Shown here: positions 28,462 to 37,434 of the stretch, piece after piece
Position numbering within the stretch: position 1 is the stretch's first letter
Layout: each line of letters opens with the position of its first letter
Origin: Prevotella sp.
GTDB taxonomy: Bacteria; Bacteroidota; Bacteroidia; Bacteroidales; Bacteroidaceae
Direction of reading: 5' to 3'
Length of the DNA stretch: 64,000 nucleotides
Assembly (NCBI GenBank): GCA_017538105.1
Contig: JAFYJN010000032.1
Location: 1 to 64,000 of the forward strand
Translations under genes and position numbers: made by a program
The notes under the pieces: generated by a model
What the model saw: only the letters and a program-made list of their open reading frames with translations
Told to the model about the DNA's origin: nothing
The model's database searches: none

Positions 28462-28524
28462 ACTGGGAAATACAAGAAGAAACAACGGCTTTTGTTGATT
28501 GTTTCTTCTTGTATTTTCCAGTGT
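28462..28524. terminator. long-stem bidirectional terminator
   Basis: A 24-bp stem (28462-28485 with 28501-28524; one G-U wobble) with a 15-base loop is followed by TTTTT. It separates the convergent 64-residue peptide gene and the GH43 gene. Confidence 0.85.
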
Positions 28525-28590
28525 TTTTAATAGTTTCGAGTTTTCAATGTAAGAACCTCTAAAAGCAAATTGAAGGGTCGGAATAGAATA

Positions 28591-30162
28591 TCAGCCCTCA
28601 GGAAGGAAATTGAAATCTGTCCAATCGAAGTCGGCATAACTCTTGCACTCCGTAAGTGTGTGTGCAAAGATGCCAAGATGTACGCCAGTAAAGCCACCTA
28701 TGGTTTCTGTGCTCAAGTAGCGGTAGCCCATGCGGGCAAGGTGGACGAAATGCTCATTGTCGGTGGAATAGCATAGGTGATAGAACTGGGGGTCGGCGGT
28801 GATACGCAGATAGGCGATGTTGGTTGTGAGCGGCATCTCTTTTTCGATATGCTCCATTTCGCCAATTCGGATTTTGGCCTGTACATAGTGTTTGCCGTCA
28901 CGTGCCACCACCTGTACGTCATAGTGATTATGGTGGGCCGCGTATGCCGTGAGGCCAGCCACACCACCATCCATCAGCCCAGACACATCAACCTTGGTTG
29001 TCGCCGTGAAGTTGGCTTCCGACTGCCGATGTCCAATGAACGTTGGACTGCCCACTTCATCGAGCGTCATTGTTGAGGTCAATAGGCGGAGCCATCCACG
29101 ACGGGCTTTCAGCGAATAGTTTTCTTGTTGCGGCATGTTTAGGAAACTCCAATAGAACGACAACTTGTCGGCATCAAATTCATCCTTGGAAGGCTCCAAA
29201 GGCATAGGTATCTGCTGCAATGTCTTGCACTGCATATCCTGTTGCAGTGTGCCATCACGATTCACCACGGGCCATTCCCCTTCTTCCCATGTCACTGGTG
29301 CCAAAAAAGTCTCGCGTCCCATGACGTGTTGCAGATAACCATGGGTGCGATAGCCGAGGCATATCATCCACCAAGAGCCGTCGGGAGCCTGCACAAGGTC
29401 GGCATGTCCCAAACCCTGAATTGGACTGTTCTGCATCTTCATGTTGAAATGCGAGAGTATGGGGTTTGAAGGGCACAGTTCGTATGGACCAAACAGATTT
29501 TTGCCACGGAGGATATTCACATGATGACCATGCTCCGTGCCTCCCTCTGCCAGCAACAGATAATAATAGCCGTCTTTCTTATAGATATGCGGCCCTTCCG
29601 GATATCGGCCACCGAGACCGACACCCAGTTGATGTATCTCACCGAGTCGCTTGCCGGTTTTCACGTCAATCTCGCATATTTTAATCTCGCCCTCCTTCCA
29701 CAGGAAATAGCATTTGTCTTCGTCAAAGAACAGCGTAGGGTCACAACTACCCAGACAGAAGTCAATGTAGATGGGGTCAGACCATTCACCCTTCGGGTCA
29801 TCGGTATATACATAGAAATGTTTGCGTGAAGGAAAGACCGTCGTCACCATGTAGAATCGGCCCTCATGGTAACGGATGGTGGGGGCGTAGATGCCCGTCT
29901 GTTCATCCATCCCCTCAATCCTGACCTGTGAATCACGGGTTAGGCAGGCTCCTACCTGCTCCCAATGTATCAGGTCCTTGCTGTGGAACACAGGCACGCC
30001 AGGATAATATTGGAATGTACTATTCACCAAATAGAAGTCTTCCCCCGCACGACAGACGGACGGATCGGCGTGAAAGCCAGGAAGAACGGGGTTTCTATAT
30101 CCCTGCGCCCACACCGTCAGAGTTAGCGTCAAGAATGAAAAAATGACAGATCGTCTCCTCAT
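28591..30162 (-). CDS. exported GH43 glycosidase (beta-xylosidase/arabinofuranosidase type)
   Basis: A 523-residue enzyme with a short signal peptide (MRRRSVIFSFLTLTLTVWAQ). The five-bladed propeller shows the GH43 triad: base Asp33 in GFHADPSV, pKa-modulating Asp141 in GSCDPTLFFD, and general acid Glu189 in YPEGPH. The C-terminal half (about 330-520, from FDADKLSFYWSFLNMPQ) is a GH43_C2/concanavalin-like beta-sandwich with GVAGLTAYAAHHNHYDV. It likely removes xylose or arabinose side units from hemicellulose fragments, matching the GH3 enzyme at 13.7 kb. No SusC/SusD pair is in the window. Confidence 0.92.
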   Translation of the reverse strand: MRRRSVIFSFLTLTLTVWAQGYRNPVLPGFHADPSVCRAGEDFYLVNSTFQYYPGVPVFHSKDLIHWEQVGACLTRDSQVRIEGMDEQTGIYAPTIRYHEGRFYMVTTVFPSRKHFYVYTDDPKGEWSDPIYIDFCLGSCDPTLFFDEDKCYFLWKEGEIKICEIDVKTGKRLGEIHQLGVGLGGRYPEGPHIYKKDGYYYLLLAEGGTEHGHHVNILRGKNLFGPYELCPSNPILSHFNMKMQNSPIQGLGHADLVQAPDGSWWMICLGYRTHGYLQHVMGRETFLAPVTWEEGEWPVVNRDGTLQQDMQCKTLQQIPMPLEPSKDEFDADKLSFYWSFLNMPQQENYSLKARRGWLRLLTSTMTLDEVGSPTFIGHRQSEANFTATTKVDVSGLMDGGVAGLTAYAAHHNHYDVQVVARDGKHYVQAKIRIGEMEHIEKEMPLTTNIAYLRITADPQFYHLCYSTDNEHFVHLARMGYRYLSTETIGGFTGVHLGIFAHTLTECKSYADFDWTDFNFLPEG

Positions 30163-30249
30163 TTTCTGCGTGTATTAATGTTACTTGCTCTCCTTGGGTC
30201 TATTTTTATCTTCTTTTATCTTCATAACATGAGAAACTTGAAATAATAA

Positions 30250-31836
30250 TCATATCCCCCTCTCTGCCCAATCCCCCCTGTCGAGATTCCTGTAGCCGAT
30301 GGCTTCGGCGATATGGTGGGATTGCACTCGCTCGGAGTGGTCGAGGTCGGCGATGGTACGGGCTACCTTGAGGATACGGTTGTAGGCGCGAGCAGAGAGT
30401 TTCAGGCGTTCCATGCCCATACGGAGGAGGTTGAGGCCCTGCTCATCGGGTTCGGCAAACTGGTGTATCATACGCTCGGTCATCTGGGCGTTGCAGTGGA
30501 TGCGTGAACCTGGGGAATTGGGAGATAGGTCGTTTGTTCGTTTAGTCAAGATTGAGAAGCGCTCCTCTTGAATCTTTCGGGCAGCAACAACCCGCTCACG
30601 AATGGCGGCGGAAGGCTCGCCTGGTGCCGTCTTCGAGATGGCATCAAAGGAGAGGGCTGCTATCTCACACTGGATATCGATGCGGTCGAGCAGGGGACCG
30701 GAGATTTTGTTCATGTAGCGTTGTATCTGCCCGGGTGTGCAGACGCAGGTGTGCGTAGGGTCGCCGTAGTAGCCGCAGGGACAGGGGTTCATCGAAGCGA
30801 CGAACATAAACGAACACGGGAATTCAATGGTATATTTGGCGCGAGAGATAGTGATTTTTCTGTCCTCAAGAGGTTGACGCAACACCTCAAGCGTCTGTTT
30901 GTTAAATTCAGGCAATTCGTCAGCAAAGAGCACTCCGTTATGAGCCAGCGATATTTCCCCCGGTTGGGGATTGGTACCTCCACCAACGAGTGCCACCTGT
31001 GAGATGGTATGGTGCGGACTGCGGAAGGGACGCTGCGAAATCAAGCTCATATTCCGTCCCAATTTACCCGCCACACTGTGAATCTGTGTTGTTTCCAAAC
31101 TTTCATAGAGAGATAACGGTGGCAGAATACTCGGTAACCGCTTGGCCATCATCGACTTACCACTACCTGGAGGACCAATCATAATGACATTGTGTCCACC
31201 CGCTGCGGCCACCTCCAATGCCCGTTTCACGCTTTCCTGACCACGTACGTCAGCAAAGTCGAGGTCGAAATGGCTCTGCTGCTCATAGAACTCGCGGCGC
31301 GTGTCGATGCGCATCGGCTCATAGCTATTGTCGCCATTGAGGAAATTGATGACATCAGTGATGCTCTCCATGCCATACACATCGAGGTTGTTCACCACCG
31401 CCGCCTCGCGGATATTCTGCTTGGGAACAATCAGTCCCTTGAACTTCTCGGCACGGGCGCGGATGGAGATGGGCAGGGCACCACGAATAGGTTGCAGCAG
31501 TCCGTCGAGGCCCAACTCACCCACGAGCATATAGTCGGCAAGGCGGTCGGAACGTATATTCTCGTTGGCTGCCAATATGCCGATGGCCAGGGGCAGGTCA
31601 TAGCCACTCCCCTCCTTGCGGATATCTGCCGGTGCCATGTTCACCGTGATATCGGCCACAGGAAATTTATACCCACAATTCAAAAGGGCGGCGGCAATAC
31701 GGTCACGACTCTCGCGCACCGCCTCATCGCCCAGTCCGGTGAGGTGATACATCACCCCTCGTGTGAGCGACACCTCGATGGTCACCGTGGTCACCTCCAG
31801 TCCATTGACGGCAGCACTATAGGTCTTTACTAACAT
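30250..31836 (-). CDS. YifB/ComM family Mg-chelatase-like AAA+ ATPase
   Basis: A 528-residue protein with an N-terminal ChlI-like domain (MLVKTYSAAVNGLEV, GLGDEAVRESRDRI), an AAA+ core and a C-terminal Mg-chelatase-type region. Walker A is GPPGSGKSMM, and Walker B is near VLFADELPEF, followed by PCPCGYYGDPTHTCVC, the family Cys-rich loop. Proteobacterial ComM is a hexameric helicase that promotes branch migration in natural transformation. The comF and prmC genes in this window do not form an operon with it. Length and domains are normal for the family. Confidence 0.93.
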   Translation of the reverse strand: MLVKTYSAAVNGLEVTTVTIEVSLTRGVMYHLTGLGDEAVRESRDRIAAALLNCGYKFPVADITVNMAPADIRKEGSGYDLPLAIGILAANENIRSDRLADYMLVGELGLDGLLQPIRGALPISIRARAEKFKGLIVPKQNIREAAVVNNLDVYGMESITDVINFLNGDNSYEPMRIDTRREFYEQQSHFDLDFADVRGQESVKRALEVAAAGGHNVIMIGPPGSGKSMMAKRLPSILPPLSLYESLETTQIHSVAGKLGRNMSLISQRPFRSPHHTISQVALVGGGTNPQPGEISLAHNGVLFADELPEFNKQTLEVLRQPLEDRKITISRAKYTIEFPCSFMFVASMNPCPCGYYGDPTHTCVCTPGQIQRYMNKISGPLLDRIDIQCEIAALSFDAISKTAPGEPSAAIRERVVAARKIQEERFSILTKRTNDLSPNSPGSRIHCNAQMTERMIHQFAEPDEQGLNLLRMGMERLKLSARAYNRILKVARTIADLDHSERVQSHHIAEAIGYRNLDRGDWAERGI

Positions 31837-31849
31837 GGAAGAGTAGAAA

Positions 31850-31890
31850 AATTAAAAGATTAAAAAATGAAAAGATTATAAGATTAAAGG
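31850..31890. repeat. imperfect ATTAAAAG tract
   Basis: An imperfect array of ATTAAAAG/ATGAAAAG/ATTATAAG units lies upstream of the YifB gene start, resembling the octamer array at 977-1016. Confidence 0.6.
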
Positions 31891-31940
31891 TTGATTGAAG
31901 ATGTATAGATTATTAGGTAGGGACAGGTTGTTTTTGATGG

Positions 31941-32984
31941 TTACTCCTGCAGCAGTTCTTCCACTTTTTTCTTCAGGTCGGCCTTTGACAGGCCACGGGC
32001 CACGACACGCCCATCTTTCATCACGAGATTATAAGGAACGGACGTGATGCCCAGTTGACGTACCAACTTGCCGTCGAACATCTGTTCATCGCATACATTA
32101 TGCCAGGTGATGGTGTCTTGTTTCATGGCATTCTCACAGTCGTTCTTGCTGGCATCGATGGAAATGCCCAACAAATGGAGACGGCCACCCGACTGTCGTG
32201 ACAGTAGTTTGAGTTGGCGCTGCATGTCCTTGGTCTCATAACGCCATGACGCCCATACATTGATGACCGCCACGCCCGTGGAGAGGTCTTCCTGAGTCAC
32301 CGCCTCACCCTTGGTGTCGATGATGGCGAACGACGGCAGTCGACTACCCACGGCTGTCATGCTCAACGTGTCCACCTGCTGTTTCATACGCATGAGCAAA
32401 CCATTCTTCTCCTGTTCTTTCAACATCAGGTCGATGAGCGACTTCGCCTTTGAAACATCACTCTTGTCGCCCAATATGAAATAGCGGCGTACGAGATAGA
32501 CACTTACCGGAGAGTCGGCATGATTACGGATAAAAGTTTCCGCCAACCGCGTCACCTCGGGGGGTGATGCATTGGCTATCTGCAGTCGGAAATCCGTCAT
32601 CAACTCGTTGTCGTCGGTACCCTTCACCTCCATCTCTTTCATGTGTGAGGCATCAGCCTTGATGGAGACACTCTTTCCCGGCTCCGCAAAGATAGGCTGT
32701 TCAGAGAAATTGGGGAAGACGAGCATCAGCACCGCCGCCCTGGTACACGGCACCTCATAAGCAAAGCGACCGCCATTCACCTTGATGGTGTCGATGCCGT
32801 CCGTCACGCCATCCTCGCTATACACATAGAACTCGCCTTGGTTCATGTTGGCGAACCGTCCTTCCAACTTGAAAAAGCCACTACGGCCGCCACAGGCAGC
32901 AAGTACTATGGAAAGAGATAGGAGAAAGAAAACGGGTATAATCTTGCTCCTCAGAAAGAAAGAAGAAACACGTCGGTTATTCAT
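31941..32984 (-). CDS. thioredoxin-fold lipoprotein (DUF4369 + AhpC/TSA-like) lacking the CXXC pair
   Basis: A 347-residue lipoprotein. I start it at 32984 because this Met opens a lipobox signal ([10 protein letters not shown]); the longer frame runs into the tRNA-Leu gene. Residues about 27-130 resemble DUF4369 ([20 protein letters not shown]). The C-terminal half is a TlpA/AhpC-type thioredoxin fold ([63 protein letters not shown]). The active-site position WASWCxPC reads [11 protein letters not shown], so both redox cysteines are missing. It cannot be a normal disulfide oxidoreductase; a binding or structural role in the periplasm is more likely. Confidence 0.85.
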   Translation of the reverse strand: MNNRRVSSFFLRSKIIPVFFLLSLSIVLAACGGRSGFFKLEGRFANMNQGEFYVYSEDGVTDGIDTIKVNGGRFAYEVPCTRAAVLMLVFPNFSEQPIFAEPGKSVSIKADASHMKEMEVKGTDDNELMTDFRLQIANASPPEVTRLAETFIRNHADSPVSVYLVRRYFILGDKSDVSKAKSLIDLMLKEQEKNGLLMRMKQQVDTLSMTAVGSRLPSFAIIDTKGEAVTQEDLSTGVAVINVWASWRYETKDMQRQLKLLSRQSGGRLHLLGISIDASKNDCENAMKQDTITWHNVCDEQMFDGKLVRQLGITSVPYNLVMKDGRVVARGLSKADLKKKVEELLQE

Positions 32985-33004
32985 AAGCAAGATTGTTGAT
33001 AGTG

Positions 33005-33089
33005 TGCCGCGAGCGGGACTCGAACCCGCACAGCCATTCCTGGCCAAGGGATTTTAAGTCCCTCGTGTCTACCATTCCACCATCGCGGC
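33005..33089 (-). tRNA. tRNA-Leu (anticodon TAA)
   Basis: An 85-base class II tRNA. The acceptor arms GCCGCGA and TCGCGGC pair perfectly and the discriminator is A. The anticodon loop ACTTAAAAT gives TAA (reads UUA). The extra arm and a T-arm GCGGGTTCGAGTCCCGC are present. The 3' CCA is not encoded. Confidence 0.95.
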
Positions 33090-33110
33090 GAAGCGTTCAA
33101 AAAGATAAAG

Positions 33111-33183
<73 letters not shown>

Positions 33184-33218
33184 AATAAACCATGCCGTGG
33201 ATTTCGGCTTACGAAACG

Positions 33219-33249
33219 CAAAGGTAAACCTAATTCTCGAATCGGCAAA
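33219..33249 (-). promoter_or_regulatory. promoter of the tRNA-Gly/tRNA-Leu unit
   Basis: On the minus strand TTTG (33249-33246) and TACCTTTG (33226-33219) are separated by 19 bases, matching the Bacteroidetes consensus. The tRNA-Gly 5' end is 35 bases downstream. The thioredoxin-fold gene may also be read from here. Confidence 0.75.
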
Positions 33250-33269
33250 GAAAAATCACATTTTTTTCA

Positions 33270-33851
33270 TCAATTCACCGCCAAAGTGCCCAAGGGGCCA
33301 GTGCAAGAGGCGCGATAACGTATCATCTTGTCGCCACCATCGCCCTTGACGATATTTCCACCGCTGTTCATGTTGTATTCTCTTTGGCATGTGGAACATA
33401 CGGCCAATCCAGCACCCGTCATCGTGAGAGGATAAGAGTGAACAGGCAATTTCTGCGGATCAAAACAATTCGGACACTCGCCATCGTAGGCATAGAACAC
33501 GGCGGGCATGTCAAGGTTACCGAAACCCACTATCAAGGAATTGTTATAGCCCAGAATCACCGTTCGCCGTTGGTCGATGGCATTCTCCACCGATGTCTCC
33601 GTCTGTCCGTAATTGTTTTCAAAAACATATGCCCTGGCACCCGACACCATGGTAGGTTTCACCTTGCAGAACGTGCCCGGCGCATTGATGTTCATGGCCG
33701 ACGATAGCACGATATTCTGATGCACGGAATTATCGAACACGAAATAGGCCGTGCGCACGGTATATTCGTTTTGCACATCGCCACATGACGAGAATGTCAA
33801 GGCCCATAAGAGAGAGGCCGCGGCAACAAGCAGTCGAGCGGTTCTTTTCAT
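33270..33851 (-). CDS. lipoprotein with paired CxxC motifs
   Basis: A 193-residue protein with a lipobox (LLWALTFSSC, Cys at about 23). The C-terminal half has GECPNCFDPQ and, some 26 residues later, AVCSTCQREYNMNSGGNIVKGDGG, plus a final Cys in RYRASCTGPLG. The layout resembles Rieske-like proteins, where two metal-binding pairs come before a glycine-rich loop, but the usual His ligands are absent, so a zinc or disulfide knuckle is more likely. The start overlaps the argH stop by ATGA, so it is translated together with argH. Function unknown. Confidence 0.75.
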   Translation of the reverse strand: MKRTARLLVAAASLLWALTFSSCGDVQNEYTVRTAYFVFDNSVHQNIVLSSAMNINAPGTFCKVKPTMVSGARAYVFENNYGQTETSVENAIDQRRTVILGYNNSLIVGFGNLDMPAVFYAYDGECPNCFDPQKLPVHSYPLTMTGAGLAVCSTCQREYNMNSGGNIVKGDGGDKMIRYRASCTGPLGTLAVN

Positions 33852-35179
33852 TGCAGCAGTGCTTTTTCAGCCTCACGCACCCTGTCGAAATGCAGGTCTG
33901 CCATGGCCTGGTCCATCAACTGTGCCACCTCGGCATTGCAAAGCTTTCCGATGCTCCCCTCGTGGGTGTGGTGAATGTCACGGTTAGGCGTGAACGTGCC
34001 ACGCTCTATCTCCAGGCCCACTTGTTTGTAGGCATCGCGGAAGGGAACACCCTCCACCACACGACGGTTCACCTCTTCGACGGAGAAGATGGGGTCGTAG
34101 AGAGGATTATAGATGATATGCTCGTTCACCTCCATGCGGCGGATGATATAGGCAGCCATGCTTAAGCAGTCCTTCAGTTCATCGAAAGCCGGCAAGAACG
34201 CCTCCTTGATAATCTGCAGGTCACGGAAATAACCGCTGGGCAGGTTGTTCATGATGAGTGTCACCTCCATGGGCAGCGATTGCAACTTATTACACTTACC
34301 CCGTATCAACTCGAACACGTCGGGGTTCTTCTTGTGGGGCATGATGCTGCTGCCTGTGGTACATTCCTTCGGCAGACGCACGAACGAGAAATTCTGGCTG
34401 TTGAACAGGCAGGCATCGAAAGCCATCTTCGCCAGCGTGCCCGCGATGGATGCCATGGCATAGGCCACGTTACGCTCCATCTTACCACGTCCCATCTGCG
34501 CATACACCACATTATAGTCCATCGAGTCGAAGCCCAACAGACGGGTGGTCATCGAACGGTCGAGGGGGAACGAACTGCCGTAGCCCGCCGCACTGCCCAA
34601 GGGATTTCGGTTAGTGAGTCGCCATGCTGCCTGCAAGCCATACATATCATCAAGCAGACTCTCGGCATAAGCACCGAACCACAGTCCAAACGAACTGGGC
34701 ATGGCCACTTGTAGGTGCGTATAGCCCGGCATGAGCACATGGGCATAACGCTCGCTTTGTGCTTGCAGTTCATCGAAGAGCGTCCGCACATCATCGGCTA
34801 TCTCCATCAACTGACGGCGGGTGAAGAGTTTCAAGTCAAGCAACACCTGGTCGTTGCGTGAGCGACCGCTGTGAATCTTCTTACCCAGGTCGCCCAGTTC
34901 ACGCGTGAGCATCAACTCCACCTGTGAGTGGACATCCTCGATGCCCTCCTCGATGACAAACTCACCCCGTTCACACTGCGCATAGATACGTTTGAGTGCA
35001 TCGAGCAGCAGTGGCAACTCTTCACTCTTGAGCAGTCCGATACTCTCGAGCATGGTGATGTGGGCCATGCTGCCCAACACATCGTATGGTGCCAAGTAAA
35101 GGTCCATCTCACGGTCGCGCCCTACGGTGAACCGTTCTATCTCAGCATTGATGGCATAGTCTTTTTCCCAGAGTTTCAT
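33848..35179 (-). CDS. argH: argininosuccinate lyase
   Basis: A 443-residue member of the fumarase/aspartase superfamily. It splits argininosuccinate to arginine and fumarate, the last step of arginine synthesis. Visible marks are the N-terminal MKLWEKDYAINAEIERFTVG, the substrate-binding HSGRSRNDQVLLDLKL segment, and the signature GSSIMPHKKNPDVFE near residue 280. The usual length is about 445-460. It overlaps the CxxC lipoprotein gene by 4 bases. Together with argS, speA and the ArgB fusion it is one of four arginine-related genes in the window, though they are not clustered. Confidence 0.97.
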   Translation of the reverse strand: MKLWEKDYAINAEIERFTVGRDREMDLYLAPYDVLGSMAHITMLESIGLLKSEELPLLLDALKRIYAQCERGEFVIEEGIEDVHSQVELMLTRELGDLGKKIHSGRSRNDQVLLDLKLFTRRQLMEIADDVRTLFDELQAQSERYAHVLMPGYTHLQVAMPSSFGLWFGAYAESLLDDMYGLQAAWRLTNRNPLGSAAGYGSSFPLDRSMTTRLLGFDSMDYNVVYAQMGRGKMERNVAYAMASIAGTLAKMAFDACLFNSQNFSFVRLPKECTTGSSIMPHKKNPDVFELIRGKCNKLQSLPMEVTLIMNNLPSGYFRDLQIIKEAFLPAFDELKDCLSMAAYIIRRMEVNEHIIYNPLYDPIFSVEEVNRRVVEGVPFRDAYKQVGLEIERGTFTPNRDIHHTHEGSIGKLCNAEVAQLMDQAMADLHFDRVREAEKALLQ

Positions 35180-35333
35180 GATGATTTTTATTTAATTGGG
35201 AGATAAAGTAGAAGTAAAAGTGGGAGTTAAAATGGAAGTTAATTCGCTTCGCTCATGGAAGATAAAATGGACATTACCACATCCGGCTTTTACTTTTTTA
35301 CTTTTTTTCTTTTTTACCTTTTTACCTTTCACC

Positions 35334-35361
35334 CCCTCCCTTTGGGAGGGCTGGGGTGGGT
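35334..35361 (-). repeat. REP-like palindrome copy
   Basis: CCCTCCCTTTGGGAGGG followed by CTGGGGTGGGT. On the minus strand it reads ACCCACCCC first. It is the distal of two copies downstream of the SRPBCC gene, between it and argH. Confidence 0.85.
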
Positions 35362-35379
35362 GTTTACCCCTTCTTCGCT

Positions 35380-35407
35380 CCCTCCCTTTGGGAGGGTCGG
35401 GGTGGGT
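35380..35407 (-). repeat. REP-like palindrome copy after a stop codon
   Basis: The same 28-base unit as at 35334. Its ACCCACC end faces the stop codon of the minus-strand SRPBCC gene, 8 bases away. Confidence 0.85.
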
Positions 35408-35415
35408 ATTTTGCC

Positions 35416-35832
35416 TTACTCATATTTTATTCCCGCGATGATGTCAGCCATTTTCTCAAGGGCTTCTTTCAGCGGGCCCGACACCATGCCTTTCATCAGG
35501 GGGTTGAGTTCGGTCTTGATGGTCAGTCGCATCTTGCATGCCTCTTCTGTAACAGGTAACAGTTGAATCCAGAAGAAGAAGGGGATGGGCGACTCAGCCG
35601 TCTCAAACTTGATACACTTCGGCTCCTCGCGTTCGATGATGCGCAGGGTGACACGTCCGATGGGTGACACCTCCACGGAGAGCGAGTCGCGGTCGAAGGT
35701 GAAATCCTGTATCTTGTCGTCGGGCATACGTTCCTTTACCCTTTCCATGTTGGTGAGGTCACTCAACGTGTCATATACCAGTTGTTGCGGATAGGGTATT
35801 TCCCTTACTTTACTTTCAAATTTACAGTCCAT
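35416..35832 (-). CDS. SRPBCC/START-like ligand-binding protein
   Basis: A 138-residue cytoplasmic protein. The N-terminal KVREIPYPQQLVYDTLSDLTNMERV, central strands and a long C-terminal helix (NPLMKGMVSGPLKEALEKMADII) fit the helix-grip fold of the SRPBCC superfamily (polyketide cyclase/START). Such proteins bind hydrophobic ligands; the ligand is unknown. It follows pyrE by 135 bases on the same strand and could be co-transcribed, though a repeat lies between them. Confidence 0.8.
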   Translation of the reverse strand: MDCKFESKVREIPYPQQLVYDTLSDLTNMERVKERMPDDKIQDFTFDRDSLSVEVSPIGRVTLRIIEREEPKCIKFETAESPIPFFFWIQLLPVTEEACKMRLTIKTELNPLMKGMVSGPLKEALEKMADIIAGIKYE

Positions 35833-35908
35833 TGTGAGATGTTTAGTGATGAGTGTTTAGTGTTCTGATAGGGAGGGATGAGGAACCTTTAGGTATTCTC
35901 TTCACACT

Positions 35909-35936
35909 CCCTCCCTTCGGGAGGGCCGGGGTGGGT
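35909..35936 (-). repeat. REP-like palindrome copy downstream of pyrE
   Basis: CCCTCCCTTCGGGAGGG followed by CCGGGGTGGGT, with a further GGGGTGGGT at 35944-35952. The ACCCACC end faces the pyrE stop codon, as in other copies. Confidence 0.85.
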
Positions 35937-35967
35937 ATTGGTCGGGGTGGGTTTTGGTTGTTGATTA

Positions 35968-36600
35968 TCACTGTCTCCACCGTGCGGGGTCTTTGCGCCA
36001 CTCGTCGAGCAGTGCCACATCTGTATCGGCGATATAGCCTGTAGCCAACGCCTGGGCCACCACATGCTCATAGTCGGTGAGTGTGACAAGTTGCACGCCA
36101 GCCTCCTTGAATGCCTCCTCGGCCACGGGGAAGCCATAGGTGTAAGAAGCCACCATTCCCACTACCTCGCAACCGTGACGACGCAGGGCTTCCACGGCCT
36201 TCAGACTGCTGCCACCTGTCGAGATGAGGTCTTCCACCACCACCACCTTGGCTCCTTGGGGCAGTTCTCCCTCAATCAGGTTTTCCAATCCGTGGTCTTT
36301 GGGTTTGCTGCGCACGTAGACAAAGGGCAGGTTCAAAGCGTCGGCCACCAAGGCACCCTGTGCGATGGCACCTGTTGCCACTCCTGCTACCGCCTCGGCT
36401 CCGGGGAAACAGGCCATCACGGCATGGGTGAGTTGCAGTTTCACGTAGTTTCGAAGGGCTGGGAAGGAGAGCGTCTTGCGGTTATCGCAATAGAAAGGCG
36501 ATTTCCACCCTGAAGCCCATGTGAACGGGTCGTTGGGTTGCAGTTTGATGGCTTTCACATCCAGCAGTTTGCCGGCAAATTCTTTTTTCTGGTCGTTCAT
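35968..36600 (-). CDS. pyrE: orotate phosphoribosyltransferase
   Basis: A 210-residue type I phosphoribosyltransferase that joins orotate and PRPP to make orotidine monophosphate in pyrimidine synthesis. The PRPP loop is VVVVEDLISTGGSS, and the upstream segments FTWASGWKSPFYCDNRKTLS and VAGVATGAIAQGALVAD match PyrE. The catalytic lysine-bearing loop VRSKPKDHG is present. Normal length. A -7 promoter box lies 77 bases upstream. Confidence 0.96.
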   Translation of the reverse strand: MNDQKKEFAGKLLDVKAIKLQPNDPFTWASGWKSPFYCDNRKTLSFPALRNYVKLQLTHAVMACFPGAEAVAGVATGAIAQGALVADALNLPFVYVRSKPKDHGLENLIEGELPQGAKVVVVEDLISTGGSSLKAVEALRRHGCEVVGMVASYTYGFPVAEEAFKEAGVQLVTLTDYEHVVAQALATGYIADTDVALLDEWRKDPARWRQ

Positions 36601-36631
36601 TGTTATGGAGTTTTTTGAATTTCTGGAGGGT

Positions 36632-36671
36632 TATAGGTTTTCCTAGGATATCCTTGGTTCTCCTAAGATTT
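36632..36671. repeat. 10-bp minisatellite, 4 units
   Basis: TATAGGTTTT, CCTAGGATAT, CCTTGGTTCT, CCTAAGATTT. These degenerate decamers resemble the 12303-12372 array and lie in the pyrE 5' region. Confidence 0.6.
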
Positions 36672-36677
36672 CACGCG

Positions 36678-36685
36678 CAAAAGTA
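36678..36685 (-). promoter_or_regulatory. -7 box for pyrE
   Basis: CAAAAGTA reads TACTTTTG on the minus strand. No clear -33 element. The pyrE leader would then contain the decamer repeat. Confidence 0.5.
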
Positions 36686-36729
36686 CAACAAATAATTGAG
36701 ATATAGATAGGATGGTGGCAAAAAGTCGT

Positions 36730-37434
36730 TTAGTGCTTGGCAAATCCCAAGGAAAGAACACTGAAACGGGCGGCTCCTCCCCGGCGCAGTTCGTTGGCGC
36801 ACGAAATGATCGTGGCCCCTGAGGTCACGATGTCGTCAATAAGAAGGATATGCTTACCTTGAACCTCGGCCTTCTTGCGCAGTTCGAACACCCCTTCCAC
36901 GTTCTCGTGCCGTCCTTGCAGACTCTGCTGCGTCTGGCTGCCTTCGAAACGTGTGCGCCGCACCACCTTCGACCCTATGGGCAGACCTGTCATCTTGGCT
37001 ACGCCCTTTGCAATCTCCATACTCTGGTTATACCCACGTTGTCGCTCGCGCCGTTTGGCCAAAGGGATAGGCACGATGAGGTCGATGCCCTCGAAAAAGC
37101 CATGCCGGGAAAACTCCTGTGCGACAAGTCGGCTCATCTCCCACCCTATCTCAGGATGATGGTGGTATTTCATGTCATAGATGATGCGGCTCACCTCGGA
37201 ACCAGCCTCGTAGTAAAAAAGGGCTGCTGCCCGTTCGATGGGGATGCGTGCCCAAAAGAGTTTGGCCATCTCGTTCTCATAAGCATCGGCGGCGTAATTC
37301 GTGCGCGGCAGGTGTAGGTTACAACGGGCACAGATGACCTCCTCGCCGATGGCCAAACGCTCACCACACACCGGACAAGCGCGTGGCGCAATCAACATGA
37401 TGAGCCTATGCCAGAAACTCGTCGTCTGTGCCAT
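36730..37434 (-). CDS. comF: ComF family phosphoribosyltransferase-like protein
   Basis: A protein of about 234 residues with an N-terminal zinc finger (CPVCGERLAIGEEVICARC) and a C-terminal PRTase domain whose PRPP loop is ILLIDDIVTSGATI. The RRTRFEGSQTQQSLQGRHENV segment is typical of ComF. ComF is needed for DNA uptake in competent bacteria, with an unclear biochemical role. Start choices are 37443, 37434 and 37398; I take 37434 because relatives have a short hydrophobic lead before the zinc finger. It overlaps the recX end, so recX and comF are coupled. Confidence 0.9.
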   Translation of the reverse strand: MAQTTSFWHRLIMLIAPRACPVCGERLAIGEEVICARCNLHLPRTNYAADAYENEMAKLFWARIPIERAAALFYYEAGSEVSRIIYDMKYHHHPEIGWEMSRLVAQEFSRHGFFEGIDLIVPIPLAKRRERQRGYNQSMEIAKGVAKMTGLPIGSKVVRRTRFEGSQTQQSLQGRHENVEGVFELRKKAEVQGKHILLIDDIVTSGATIISCANELRRGGAARFSVLSLGFAKH

